Shown piece after piece: positions 1 through 7,358 of a stretch of DNA of 62,470 bases. The translations under genes and the position numbers were made by a program. The notes beneath the pieces are model-generated. The model was not told the origin of the DNA, made no database searches, and was given only the letters and a program-made list of their open reading frames with translations. Within the stretch, counting starts at the first letter, position 1. Every line of letters begins with the position of its first letter. Origin of the DNA: an uncultured Mediterraneibacter sp. (GTDB lineage: Bacteria > Bacillota > Clostridia > Lachnospirales > Lachnospiraceae); contig NZ_CAKRGI010000012.1 of assembly GCF_934330165.1 (NCBI RefSeq), forward strand, positions 1 through 62,470. Direction: 5' to 3'.

Positions 1-81
<81 letters not shown>

Positions 82-181
82 AAATTATTCCACACATCTT
101 TCATTTTGTATACCTCAAAATCATCTTTTTTATTATTTTTCTATCTGATTTACATCATCAACATGAAACTATGTAATCCAA

Positions 182-224
182 CCCTAAACAACCTATCCAA
201 TTAAGTTGTTTAGGGTCTTTCTTT
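182..224 (+). terminator. Rho-independent terminator of a plus-strand gene left of the window
   Basis: A perfect 11-bp stem (arms 182-192 and 205-215, CCCTAAACAAC and its complement) is followed on the plus strand by a T-rich tail TCTTTCTTTT. The minus-strand side has no T tract, so it probably ends a plus-strand transcript entering from the left rather than lexA. Confidence 0.7.
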
Positions 225-255
225 TATGCAAAATCACGAATTTGCTCATTTAGAT

Positions 256-873
256 CTATTTAAAAAATCTCATAACTCCAATAACACGTCCCAGAATCAC
301 CACATCCTGCACAATGATCGGATCCATAAAATCATTCTCCGGCTGAAGACGTATCACACCTTCTTCTCTATAAAAAGTCTTCACTGTAGCTCCATCCTCG
401 ATCATCGCTACAACTTTCTCTCCATTCTCTGCAGTCTTTGCCTCTTCAACAAGGACATAATCTCCATTCAGGATTCCTGCATTCACCATGCTTTCCCCCT
501 GAACCTTTAAAAGAAAGAGCTGCTTGTTCGATACATACTCTGCAGGGAACGGAAAATAATCTTCAATGTTCTGCTGTGCCAGGATCGGTTCTCCTGCCGC
601 CACACGTCCCACAATAGGAACCTGAACCATCTCTCTGCGAAGCAGATTGAAATCATCATCCAGGATCTCGATCGCTCTTGGCTTTGTGGGGTCTCTCCTG
701 ATATATCCGTTCTTCTCCAGTGTCTCAAGGTGAGAGTGGACAGAAGAGGTAGACTTCAGATGTACCGCCTCACAGATCTCCCGGACAGCCGGTGGGAATC
801 CTCTCTGCAAAATCTGATCTTTTATATATTGCAGAATCTCTTCCTGCTTTTTACTGATATTACCTTTTGCCAT
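256..873 (-). CDS. lexA: LexA, SOS-response repressor and self-cleaving protease
   Basis: Represses DNA-damage genes and is inactivated by RecA-stimulated autocleavage. The 205-residue protein has an N-terminal winged helix-turn-helix (about 1-70) and a C-terminal S24 protease fold. The Ala93-Gly94 cleavage site, the catalytic serine in QGESM (Ser128) and the general-base lysine in ATVK (Lys165) are all present. The start at 873 is chosen because GGAGG sits about 9 bases upstream and the protein then has the normal family length; the frame stays open to 1185 but that part runs into the promoter region. It is divergent to a YneA-like gene, and SOS boxes in the shared region imply autoregulation. 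I see no sign of decay. Confidence 0.97.
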   Translation of the reverse strand: MAKGNISKKQEEILQYIKDQILQRGFPPAVREICEAVHLKSTSSVHSHLETLEKNGYIRRDPTKPRAIEILDDDFNLLRREMVQVPIVGRVAAGEPILAQQNIEDYFPFPAEYVSNKQLFLLKVQGESMVNAGILNGDYVLVEEAKTAENGEKVVAMIEDGATVKTFYREEGVIRLQPENDFMDPIIVQDVVILGRVIGVMRFFK

Positions 874-907
874 ATCCAATACGCCTCCGTATACATAAAC
901 TCTTATA

Positions 908-1042
908 CCTATAGTACCATACCATTGGTTTAAAAGCAAACATTTGTTGCGAAAATATGTTCGATTTTTTGCGTTTTTCTTGTTGACAAACATCTGTTCG
1001 GGCAGTATAATACATACATAAGCAAAAGGAACGTATGTTCTT
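908..1042. promoter_or_regulatory. Divergent lexA/yneA promoter region with several SOS boxes
   Basis: On the plus strand TTGACA (983-988) and TATAAT (1006-1011) are 17 bp apart, a perfect consensus promoter for the yneA-like gene. On the minus strand a TACTAT -10 near 911-916 could serve lexA. Relative to the Gram-positive box CGAAC-N4-GTTCG, 950-963 (CGAAAATATGTTCG) and 987-1000 (CAAACATCTGTTCG) each have one mismatch, 1029-1040 is a perfect GAAC-GTAT-GTTC core, and 936-950 is a weaker copy. The 987-1000 box overlaps the -35 and spacer of the strong promoter, and the 936-950 copy lies over the likely lexA -35. Confidence 0.85.
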
Positions 1043-1066
1043 CGCATTCTAAAGGGGGATTTACTT

Positions 1067-1384
1067 ATGAGAAAAAGAGCAAAAAAGAACCACCACGGAC
1101 AGTTTATTTTCTTTTCAGCCAGCGGTCTGATCATAGTGATTGTCTGCATTATGCTGAATGTATTTCCTGTATCAGCGGACAGCACGCATTCCCAGACCGG
1201 ATCTGTCTATTATACAAGTATTGAGATCCAGCCGGGAGATACGCTTTGGGACATTGCTGAAGAGACGATGACTTCCGAATACAGCTCCATACCGGAATAT
1301 GTAAAAGTTCTGAAAGAGATGAATTCCCTTGATTCAGATCAGCTGGAAGCCGGTCAGAATCTTATTATTGCTTATAATCAATAA
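1067..1384 (+). CDS. yneA: YneA-like SOS cell-division inhibitor (membrane anchor plus LysM)
   Basis: In Bacillus, YneA is made after DNA damage and delays division; it is a small membrane-anchored LysM protein encoded divergently from lexA. This 105-residue product fits: a basic N terminus, one hydrophobic segment (about 13-33) and a C-terminal LysM domain (about 52-103, with the typical [10 protein letters not shown] start and AGQNLII end). GGGGG lies about 9 bases before the ATG. The perfect -35/-10 pair with overlapping SOS boxes indicates strong induction on LexA loss. The function is inferred from architecture and synteny; LysM proteins of other roles would look similar. Confidence 0.8.
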   Translation: MRKRAKKNHHGQFIFFSASGLIIVIVCIMLNVFPVSADSTHSQTGSVYYTSIEIQPGDTLWDIAEETMTSEYSSIPEYVKVLKEMNSLDSDQLEAGQNLIIAYNQ

Positions 1385-1391
1385 CCTATGG

Positions 1392-1418
1392 TATCAATAT
1401 ACACCCTATGTATTGATA
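1392..1418. repeat. Inverted repeat downstream of yneA-like gene
   Basis: Arms TATCAATA (1392-1399) and TATTGATA (1411-1418) flank an 11-base centre. No T tract follows on either strand, so it is not a clear terminator. The two-arm arrangement near a recombinase gene could be a protein-binding or Xer-type recombination site, but it does not match any dif sequence I know. Confidence 0.4.
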
Positions 1419-1430
1419 TATACACTCCCT

Positions 1431-1533
1431 GAACCCGGAGAAGCATCCCTTATCCTGTGTGGATATTCCAAAGTTCCATCTTAAACTTAAATGATGGTAA
1501 GAATATAACGGCAGGAGAACATTCTCCGGGTTC
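1431..1533. other. Candidate structured RNA or attenuator between yneA and xerS
   Basis: A perfect 12-bp closing stem (1431-1442 GAACCCGGAGAA with 1522-1533) encloses two small hairpins: TATCC/GGATA (1451-1465) and CCATC/GATGG (1476-1497). The right arm of the closing stem can instead form a local hairpin GGAGA-ACAT-TCTCC (1514-1527), so two exclusive folds are possible. A weak minus-strand promoter-like pair (TTGTCG, 16 bp, TAAATA) lies just to the right, and xerS starts 124 bases downstream on the plus strand. Strand and family are unknown. Confidence 0.35.
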
Positions 1534-1583
1534 TATTTACAGAAACCAATCTATACGACAAATACCGATTTTTCCAAAAGATG

Positions 1584-1612
1584 TGGCAGAATCTTACCGG
1601 ATATGCTATAAT
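1584..1612 (+). promoter_or_regulatory. Probable xerS promoter (extended -10)
   Basis: TGCTATAAT gives a consensus TATAAT at 1607-1612 with an upstream TG; the -35 (TGGCAG, 1584-1589) is weak, as is common with extended -10 promoters. Confidence 0.55.
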
Positions 1613-1657
1613 TTATATCAGAACAGTTAAAATCCATGACTTCAGGAGGTTTTTCTT

Positions 1658-2785
1658 ATGAATCAATCATCTTCAGCTAATGAAAAAAAAATCAGCTCCC
1701 CTGATTCGTCCGAGGTCTTTAATACATCCCCTTCAAAGACTTATCACGAACAGGCTTATATTGATCAGACTTTACGTCTTCGGGAAATTCTGAAGACACT
1801 TCCTGCATTTGCAAAAGATTATTTTCGTGCCGTTGAGCCGACAACCTCTGCACGCACAAGGATTTCTTATGCCTATGACATCCGGGTTTTCTTTCATTTT
1901 CTTATGGAAGTGAACCCACAGTATAAAAATTATACGATCGATCAGTTTACAGTTCAGGATCTTGAACGGCTTGAGCCTGTTGATATTGAAGAATATCAGG
2001 AATATCTGAAAGTCTATAAGAATGAAGAAGATCGTCAGATCACAAATACCGAAAAAGGACTTTCCCGTAAAATGTCTGCACTCCGCAGCTTCTACGGATA
2101 TTATTTTAAGCGTCAGATTATTTCAAAAAATCCTACCTTACTGGTTGATATGCCAAAACTGCATGAAAAAGCGATCATACGTCTTGATACGGACGAAATT
2201 GCCATGCTTCTTGACTATGTAGATCATGGCGGGGAGAATCTCACCGGTCAGCGGCTTGCCTATTATGAGAAGACAAAAAATCGGGATCTTGCGATTCTTA
2301 CTCTTCTTCTCGGGACCGGAATCCGTGTATCGGAGTGTGTCGGCCTGGATGTTCAGGATGTTGATTTTAAAAATAATGGAATAAAAGTAACCCGGAAAGG
2401 CGGGAATGAAATGGTCGTCTATTTTGGTGAAGAAGTTGAGCATGCACTGAAAACTTATCTGTATACAACGAGAAAAAATACTGTCCCGTTAAGTGGTCAT
2501 GAAAATGCACTTTTTCTCTCCACCCAGAGAAAGCGTATGGGCATCCAGGCAGTCGAAAATATGGTTAAAAAATATGCCCTTGAAGTCACTCCTAACAAAA
2601 AGATCACACCTCATAAATTGCGTAGCACCTACGGTACTGCTCTCTATAAAGAAACCGGTGATATTTACCTTGTAGCAGATGTTCTTGGCCATAAAGACGT
2701 AAATACAACCAAAAAGCATTACGCTGCCATTGATGAAAACCGCCGCCGCAAAGCTGCCGGTGCAGTAAAATTAAGGGAAGTATAA
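1658..2785 (+). CDS. xerS: XerS-like tyrosine recombinase
   Basis: Site-specific recombinase, probably resolving chromosome dimers at a dif site without a partner, as XerS does in streptococci. The 375-residue protein has an N-terminal SAM-like DNA-binding domain (about 50-165) and a C-terminal catalytic domain with the full set of active residues: Arg223 (TGIRVSE), Lys247 (TRKGG), His319 and Arg322 (TPHKLR), His345 (LGHKD) and nucleophile Tyr355. The motif before Arg223 (KTKNRDLAI) resembles XerS more than XerC/XerD. AGGAGG lies 7 bases before the ATG. No attachment site, excisionase or phage gene adjoins it, so a housekeeping role is more likely than an integrase of a mobile element. Confidence 0.8.
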   Translation: MNQSSSANEKKISSPDSSEVFNTSPSKTYHEQAYIDQTLRLREILKTLPAFAKDYFRAVEPTTSARTRISYAYDIRVFFHFLMEVNPQYKNYTIDQFTVQDLERLEPVDIEEYQEYLKVYKNEEDRQITNTEKGLSRKMSALRSFYGYYFKRQIISKNPTLLVDMPKLHEKAIIRLDTDEIAMLLDYVDHGGENLTGQRLAYYEKTKNRDLAILTLLLGTGIRVSECVGLDVQDVDFKNNGIKVTRKGGNEMVVYFGEEVEHALKTYLYTTRKNTVPLSGHENALFLSTQRKRMGIQAVENMVKKYALEVTPNKKITPHKLRSTYGTALYKETGDIYLVADVLGHKDVNTTKKHYAAIDENRRRKAAGAVKLREV

Positions 2786-2796
2786 AAAGATTCTTC

Positions 2797-2861
2797 GGGA
2801 CAAAAAAAGACAGATCAGGAACTCATCATTCCTTCCGATCTGTCCTTTTTGTCCCTTTTTC
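2797..2861. terminator. Bidirectional terminator between convergent xerS and the kinase-like gene
   Basis: A long stem pairs GGGACAAA...GACAGATC on the left with GATCTGTC...TTTGTCCC on the right (about 2797-2855). A T tract follows on the plus strand (CTTTTTCTG), and an A-rich stretch left of the stem gives a U tract on the minus strand. Confidence 0.85.
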
Positions 2862-2871
2862 TGATCTTTAA

Positions 2872-3519
2872 TTAAATCGTACGCTGCTCGTTGTGAATAC
2901 TTTCTTTTAATTGAACATACTGCTCGATCGCTTTTGCAGTTCCTTCAATCCCCAGTTCTGAACTATTCAGGCAAAGTTCATAACTGGCAGAATCTGACCA
3001 TTTTTTATTTGTATAATAATTATAATAACTTGCACGCTTTTTATCTGCCTTCACGATCGCATCTTTGGCTTTTGCGTCCGTCAGATCATACAGTCTCGCA
3101 ATTCTTCTGATCCTTGCATCCAGATCAGCATGGATAAATACGCTGACTACATTCGGATAAGACTCCAGAGCATAATCTGCACAGCGTCCCACAAGAATAC
3201 ACGGACCCTCATCAGCAATCTTCTTGATCGCATCAAACTGTGCCAGAAATACTTTATGGTTGATCGGCATATCTGTATAGGCACTTCCTGAATATCCCAT
3301 GGAATATGTATCCATCACCAGAGAATACAGAAAACTGTTCGTTGGTTTCTCATCATGGGTCTCAAAAATTTCTTCGCAGATCCCGCTTTCCTTTGCCGCA
3401 CGTGCCAGCATTTCTTTATCATAAAGCTTGATTCCAAATGCCTCAGCAACCTTAGAACCAATCTCTCTTCCGGCACTTCCATATTGCCTTCCTATGGTAA
3501 TGATCGTATTTGTCTTCAT
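2872..3519 (-). CDS. Cytidylate kinase-like family protein
   Basis: A 215-residue member of the cytidylate-kinase-like family (the group annotated Cytidylate_kin2). It starts with a glycine-rich nucleotide-binding loop in an unusual form (GRQYGSAGREIG, about 9-20) and continues with the LYDKEML segment and a charged C-terminal region, typical of the family. The substrate is not established for this family and need not be CMP. It stands alone, convergent with xerS, with AAGGAG before the ATG and an AT-rich promoter region to the right. It is distinct from a canonical Cmk. Confidence 0.8.
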   Translation of the reverse strand: MKTNTIITIGRQYGSAGREIGSKVAEAFGIKLYDKEMLARAAKESGICEEIFETHDEKPTNSFLYSLVMDTYSMGYSGSAYTDMPINHKVFLAQFDAIKKIADEGPCILVGRCADYALESYPNVVSVFIHADLDARIRRIARLYDLTDAKAKDAIVKADKKRASYYNYYTNKKWSDSASYELCLNSSELGIEGTAKAIEQYVQLKESIHNEQRTI

Positions 3520-3594
3520 AATCGTCCACGCTCCTTCTAGCCATTCATATTCATCCAGCCATTATTTATAATAAGCAAAATATATATAATTTGC

Positions 3595-3622
3595 ATAAAA
3601 GGGAATTGTGAACCCCCTTTAT
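3595..3622 (-). terminator. Possible weak terminator of the lspA operon
   Basis: Imperfect arms ATAAAAGGG and CCCCTTTAT flank a short loop about 60 bases beyond the last gene of the minus-strand operon. The stem is short and the U tract poor. Confidence 0.35.
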
Positions 3623-3677
3623 ATATGACTATTATATACAAATTATTCTGATAATACAATCCGTAATTTCACTTTTC

Positions 3678-4592
3678 TTATTTCTTTTGCCGCAGTGTAC
3701 TTAAGAGCTTCGTAAAGTACTCCGGGAGAGGAGCATCAAATTCCATATACTCTCCAGTAGAGGGATGTGTGATCCCCAGGATCTTTGCATGCAGCGTCTG
3801 TCCCTCCAAATGAAAGGGACTCTTTGCCGGACCATACATATCATCCCCCAGGATCGGATGTCCGATACTTGCCATATGCACCCGGATCTGATGCGTTCTT
3901 CCTGTCTCAAGTTCACACTCGATATATGTATAATTTCCAAGACGTTCCAGCACTTTATAATGCGTTACCGCATGACGACCGTTAGGAGCCTTTGTACTCA
4001 TTTTTTTACGCTCGGTCGGATGTCTGCCTATTGAAGCATTTACAGTGCCTGTATCAGCCTTTAAAGAGCCGTGAACGATGGCATGATATCTTCGGGTAAT
4101 CGAATGTTCTTTTAACTGTTCCGCAAGTATCTGATGTGCATGGTCATTCTTACAGATCAGAAGTGACCCTGTTGTATTCATATCGATCCGATGTACGATC
4201 CCCGGACGGATCACACCGTTAATCCCGGACAAATGTTCTCCGCAATGATACAGGATCGCATTGACCAGTGTATGATCCGGGTGTCCGGGAGACGGGTGTA
4301 CAACCATCCCCTTTGGTTTATTCACGATCAAAATATCTTCATCTTCATACAGAATATCCAATGGAATATTTTCTGCCGCAACATCCAGTGGTTCCGGATC
4401 CGGCACCTCCACATCAATCTGATCCCCTTCGTTCAGCTTATAATTTGCTTTTACCCTGCTCCCATTGACAAGGATCAGACCTTCCTTTAAAAGTTTCTGA
4501 ATATAAGAACGGGAAAGATCGCCCAAATTCTCTCCGAGAAACTTGTCGATTCTTTCCCCCTTTTTTTCAGATATGAGACTCATCTCTTCCAT
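3678..4592 (-). CDS. RluA/RluD-family rRNA pseudouridine synthase
   Basis: Converts specific uridines of 23S rRNA to pseudouridine. The 304-residue protein has an N-terminal S4 RNA-binding domain (about 13-60) and a catalytic domain containing the signature VHRIDMNTTG with catalytic Asp137, followed by the RxHQIRVH-type motif late in the domain. It is the last gene of its operon, five bases after lspA; the same lspA-ylyB order exists in Bacillus, so it is the likely YlyB counterpart. Which uridine it modifies cannot be read from the sequence. Confidence 0.9.
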   Translation of the reverse strand: MEEMSLISEKKGERIDKFLGENLGDLSRSYIQKLLKEGLILVNGSRVKANYKLNEGDQIDVEVPDPEPLDVAAENIPLDILYEDEDILIVNKPKGMVVHPSPGHPDHTLVNAILYHCGEHLSGINGVIRPGIVHRIDMNTTGSLLICKNDHAHQILAEQLKEHSITRRYHAIVHGSLKADTGTVNASIGRHPTERKKMSTKAPNGRHAVTHYKVLERLGNYTYIECELETGRTHQIRVHMASIGHPILGDDMYGPAKSPFHLEGQTLHAKILGITHPSTGEYMEFDAPLPEYFTKLLSTLRQKK

Positions 4593-4597
4593 ATTAT

Positions 4598-5122
4598 TTA
4601 TTTCCTTTTCTTTTTTGAAACTTTCAGAAAATCAAAGTCTGATTCATCCTTATAGTAAAAAAGGATCAGACACGCAAACCAGATACATGCAATTACCACA
4701 TAACAGTCTGCCACATTAAATACCGGAAAATCGATCAGACTGAAATAAAAGAAATCAATTACATAATTCAACCGGATCCTGTCGATCATATTTCCCACTG
4801 CACCGGATGCGATCAGCACCGCACAGATACGCAACATACGATAGTGTGATGTATACGGCATTCTTGAATACAGATATCCTATGATCCCCAGAATCGCAGC
4901 AGCGATCACCACAAAAAAGAACTGCCGGTTCTGCATGATCCCAAAAGCTGCTCCCCGGTTTTCTAAATATTGCAGTTGAAATACATTTTTAATCAGGATC
5001 ACCGGACCATTTTCCTTTAAATCCATTGCTGCAAAATATTTCGTAACCTGATCTAGTGCCAGTGCCAGAAGAAAACCGACCATTCCCAGCAGACAACTTA
5101 ATTTTTTATTATACGATTTCAT
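4598..5122 (-). CDS. lspA: Lipoprotein signal peptidase (signal peptidase II)
   Basis: Aspartic membrane protease that removes the signal peptide of prolipoproteins after lipidation. The 174-residue sequence has four hydrophobic segments and the conserved blocks GNMIDR, VIDF with catalytic Asp123, and FNVAD with catalytic Asp139. It lies between ylmH and the pseudouridine synthase gene. A likely client in this window is the lipoprotein at 44277-46202, whose lipobox ends in LTGC. Confidence 0.95.
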   Translation of the reverse strand: MKSYNKKLSCLLGMVGFLLALALDQVTKYFAAMDLKENGPVILIKNVFQLQYLENRGAAFGIMQNRQFFFVVIAAAILGIIGYLYSRMPYTSHYRMLRICAVLIASGAVGNMIDRIRLNYVIDFFYFSLIDFPVFNVADCYVVIACIWFACLILFYYKDESDFDFLKVSKKKRK

Positions 5123-5156
5123 TTCGTATTCACTCCTTATTTCATTGCTAAGTTAC

Positions 5157-5966
5157 TCAGATATATTTTTCAATCTCCACACTCAGACGGTTCTTCTTCG
5201 TCTTTCCGCCTGTGCCGATATACCTGAATTTTCCCATTCCACGGACAGAAATCAGATCATTTTCTTTTACCTGATAGCCATTACTGGTGATCAGTTTCCC
5301 ATTTACATATACCTTTGCTCCCTCAATCAGGCCTGACAACCGACTTCTTGAGGACGAAAATGCCAACGGGAGCAGACTGTCCAGCCGCACTGAAGAAACT
5401 GTACCTCTGACCGCCTCTGTGTGGGGAATATATTCGACTCCCTCGAGTTCTGTCAGGCGGCATTTCACCGGGGTATGCCGGACATTCGACAGTTCCCGGC
5501 TGATCAGCTCTGCAATTTCTGTCTGTACAAAAAGATACGCCCGATGTTCTTCCAACAGAATATCACCGGTCCTGCTCCTTTCAATCCCCAGGTTTAAGAC
5601 TGCTCCAAGAAAATCCCTGTGCGTAAGATCCTCTGCAAACCGGATGTTCCTCGGACAGATCTCCACTGCCTGAAACGGGTATCCGAGTTCTTCCGGCAGA
5701 TTTTTCTTTCCGTAACGTAAAGAAAGAGCCTCAGGGATGAATGCCGCCATCTGACGCTCTGCTGATGCATACCCGCCAAAAAGGATATAACCTGTATACA
5801 GGCTATCCTTCGGCAATGTATGTAATATATTCTGTTCGTTCAGGTTCAGGAAATCTGTAAATGTAATAATGTCCCGCTGATAAGCCACTCTGGACAGATC
5901 AATCAGTCTCCTCTCTAAAAGATGAACTTCCTTCTCACTATTACCATTACTATAATTCTTCGCCAT
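5157..5966 (-). CDS. ylmH: YlmH-type S4-domain RNA-binding protein
   Basis: The 269-residue protein has the YlmH layout: an N-terminal alpha/beta region and a C-terminal S4 RNA-binding domain (about 185-250, with SRLSGLIEGAKVYVNGK). YlmH is known from the division cluster of Gram-positive bacteria and has been linked to ribosome rescue. It starts eight bases after the sepF stop, so the two are probably co-translated. Assignment rests on the S4 domain, length and synteny. Confidence 0.88.
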   Translation of the reverse strand: MAKNYSNGNSEKEVHLLERRLIDLSRVAYQRDIITFTDFLNLNEQNILHTLPKDSLYTGYILFGGYASAERQMAAFIPEALSLRYGKKNLPEELGYPFQAVEICPRNIRFAEDLTHRDFLGAVLNLGIERSRTGDILLEEHRAYLFVQTEIAELISRELSNVRHTPVKCRLTELEGVEYIPHTEAVRGTVSSVRLDSLLPLAFSSSRSRLSGLIEGAKVYVNGKLITSNGYQVKENDLISVRGMGKFRYIGTGGKTKKNRLSVEIEKYI

Positions 5967-5974
5967 AACTGACC

Positions 5975-6529
5975 CTAGTATCTTCCACGGACACTTGCTG
6001 TCTCCATAGATCCTCCAAGAAGATCCTGAAGATCACCGGAAATATCAACGTTCGTCGGTGTAACAAGGAAAATATAGTTAGAAATCTTCTGAAGATTTCC
6101 ATTAATTGCAAATGTAGCACCGGAAATAAAATCAATGATCCTCTGAGCAACATCCAGATCCATGCCTTCCAGATTCAGGATTACGGTGCGGCCACCAAGC
6201 AGAGTCTCCGTGATCTCGCGGGAATCATCCACAGATCCAGGCTTCACTACACAGACTTCCATATTACCGCTGCTGTTATGTCTCGCAGGTGTACGCATCT
6301 GCGTAACCTTACTCTTTGCAGGCTGAAATTCCTTTTCTTCCTCTACATCAAAATCTTTATAGCTGTCTTCCTTGCTGCTATTATTTTTCTTTCCAAAGAA
6401 ACTATGACGTGGTTTTTCTTCATACTCATCATCATCATAGAATCCATCCTCATCATACTCATCATATTGATCATCATAATCGTCCTCATTCAACTTCATG
6501 ATGTCTAAGAATTTATCAAATACGCCCAT
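5975..6529 (-). CDS. sepF: SepF, FtsZ-associated cell-division protein
   Basis: Cytoplasmic protein that anchors and bundles FtsZ filaments at the septum. It has the expected N-terminal membrane-binding amphipathic start (MGVFDKFLDIMKL), a long acidic linker rich in Asp, Glu and Tyr (about 15-70), and the C-terminal SepF/DUF552 core (about 90-175, with GGRTVILNLEGMD). The start at 6529 is chosen because AAGGAG lies about 7 bases upstream and it begins with the membrane-targeting helix; an ATG-frame extension to 6559 has no such site. The neighbours yggS and ylmH give the classic ylm cluster. Confidence 0.95.
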   Translation of the reverse strand: MGVFDKFLDIMKLNEDDYDDQYDEYDEDGFYDDDEYEEKPRHSFFGKKNNSSKEDSYKDFDVEEEKEFQPAKSKVTQMRTPARHNSSGNMEVCVVKPGSVDDSREITETLLGGRTVILNLEGMDLDVAQRIIDFISGATFAINGNLQKISNYIFLVTPTNVDISGDLQDLLGGSMETASVRGRY

Positions 6530-6603
6530 TTTTACACTCCTTATCTCATGCTCCCTCACTGTGGAACATCCTTTTATTTTGTACTTTCTTACCCAGAAAC
6601 CGA

Positions 6604-7296
6604 TTAAACCGCATAATTTCTGACACCAAAGATTCCTGTACCTACACGCACCATCGTTGCTCCCTCTTCTATTGCAACTTCATAATCATTGGTCATCCCC
6701 ATTGAAAGTACACTCACAGTATCATTATCATGGTTTTTGTTCTTAATGTCAATATATAATTTATGTAAATCTGCAAAAATACTGCGATTTTCCTCTGGAT
6801 CTTCTACAAATGGTGCAATCGTCATCAGACCTCTTACCCGTACATGAGGAAATGCGGATACTTTTTCCACAAACGGGATCACTTCTTCCATTTTCATTCC
6901 GAATTTACTTTCCTCTTCCGCTACATTGACCTCCACCAGAATGTCTGCAATCAGATCATGCTTCGCAGCTTCCTTTTCAATCGTCTCTGCAAGCTTCAAT
7001 GAATCAACGGAATGTATCAGCTCCGCTTTATCAATGATATATTTTACTTTATTGGTCTGCAGATGCCCGATCATATGCCAGTGGATGTCTTTTGGAAGTG
7101 CCTCGTATTTCTCTGTCAGTTCCTGTACTTTATTCTCTCCAAAAATCCGTACACCAAGATCATATGCCTCCTGCAGCGTCTCAACGGGCTTCGTCTTACT
7201 CACTGCGATCAGCGTTACCTCTTCTCTTTTTCTTCCTGCTCTGTCGCAGGCTGCCTGGATCCTTTTTTCCACTTCTTGCAACTGGTCTTTTAACAT
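6604..7296 (-). CDS. yggS: YggS/YlmE pyridoxal-phosphate homeostasis protein
   Basis: A PLP-binding, non-enzymatic protein that buffers pyridoxal phosphate and affects amino-acid pools. The 230-residue single TIM-barrel sequence carries the PLP lysine in LIAVSKTKP (Lys34), the HMIGHLQ motif and the C-terminal SMGMTNDYEVAI phosphate-binding segment. It lies upstream of sepF, as ylmE does in Bacillus. GGAGG precedes the ATG. Confidence 0.95.
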   Translation of the reverse strand: MLKDQLQEVEKRIQAACDRAGRKREEVTLIAVSKTKPVETLQEAYDLGVRIFGENKVQELTEKYEALPKDIHWHMIGHLQTNKVKYIIDKAELIHSVDSLKLAETIEKEAAKHDLIADILVEVNVAEEESKFGMKMEEVIPFVEKVSAFPHVRVRGLMTIAPFVEDPEENRSIFADLHKLYIDIKNKNHDNDTVSVLSMGMTNDYEVAIEEGATMVRVGTGIFGVRNYAV

Positions 7297-7358
7297 AATG
7301 ACTCCTCCTGTAGGAATTTAATTTCTGTTATTGGAATTTATTTTATAAAATTATTTTC

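Noticed and set aside
226..510. Plus-strand open frame opposite lexA
   Set aside because: Low-complexity, no ribosome site, and it mirrors the codon pattern of lexA on the other strand.
874..1185. N-terminal extension of the lexA reading frame
   Set aside because: It runs through the SOS boxes and the divergent yneA start, has no ribosome site, and the 205-residue form from 873 has the normal LexA length.
1392..1418. dif site for the XerS-like recombinase
   Set aside because: Two arms are present but the sequence matches neither the XerC/XerD dif nor the streptococcal difSL pattern as I know them; kept only as an inverted repeat.
1658..2785. Phage or ICE integrase
   Set aside because: No neighbouring excisionase, attachment repeat or phage genes; sequence and setting fit a chromosomal XerS-type enzyme.
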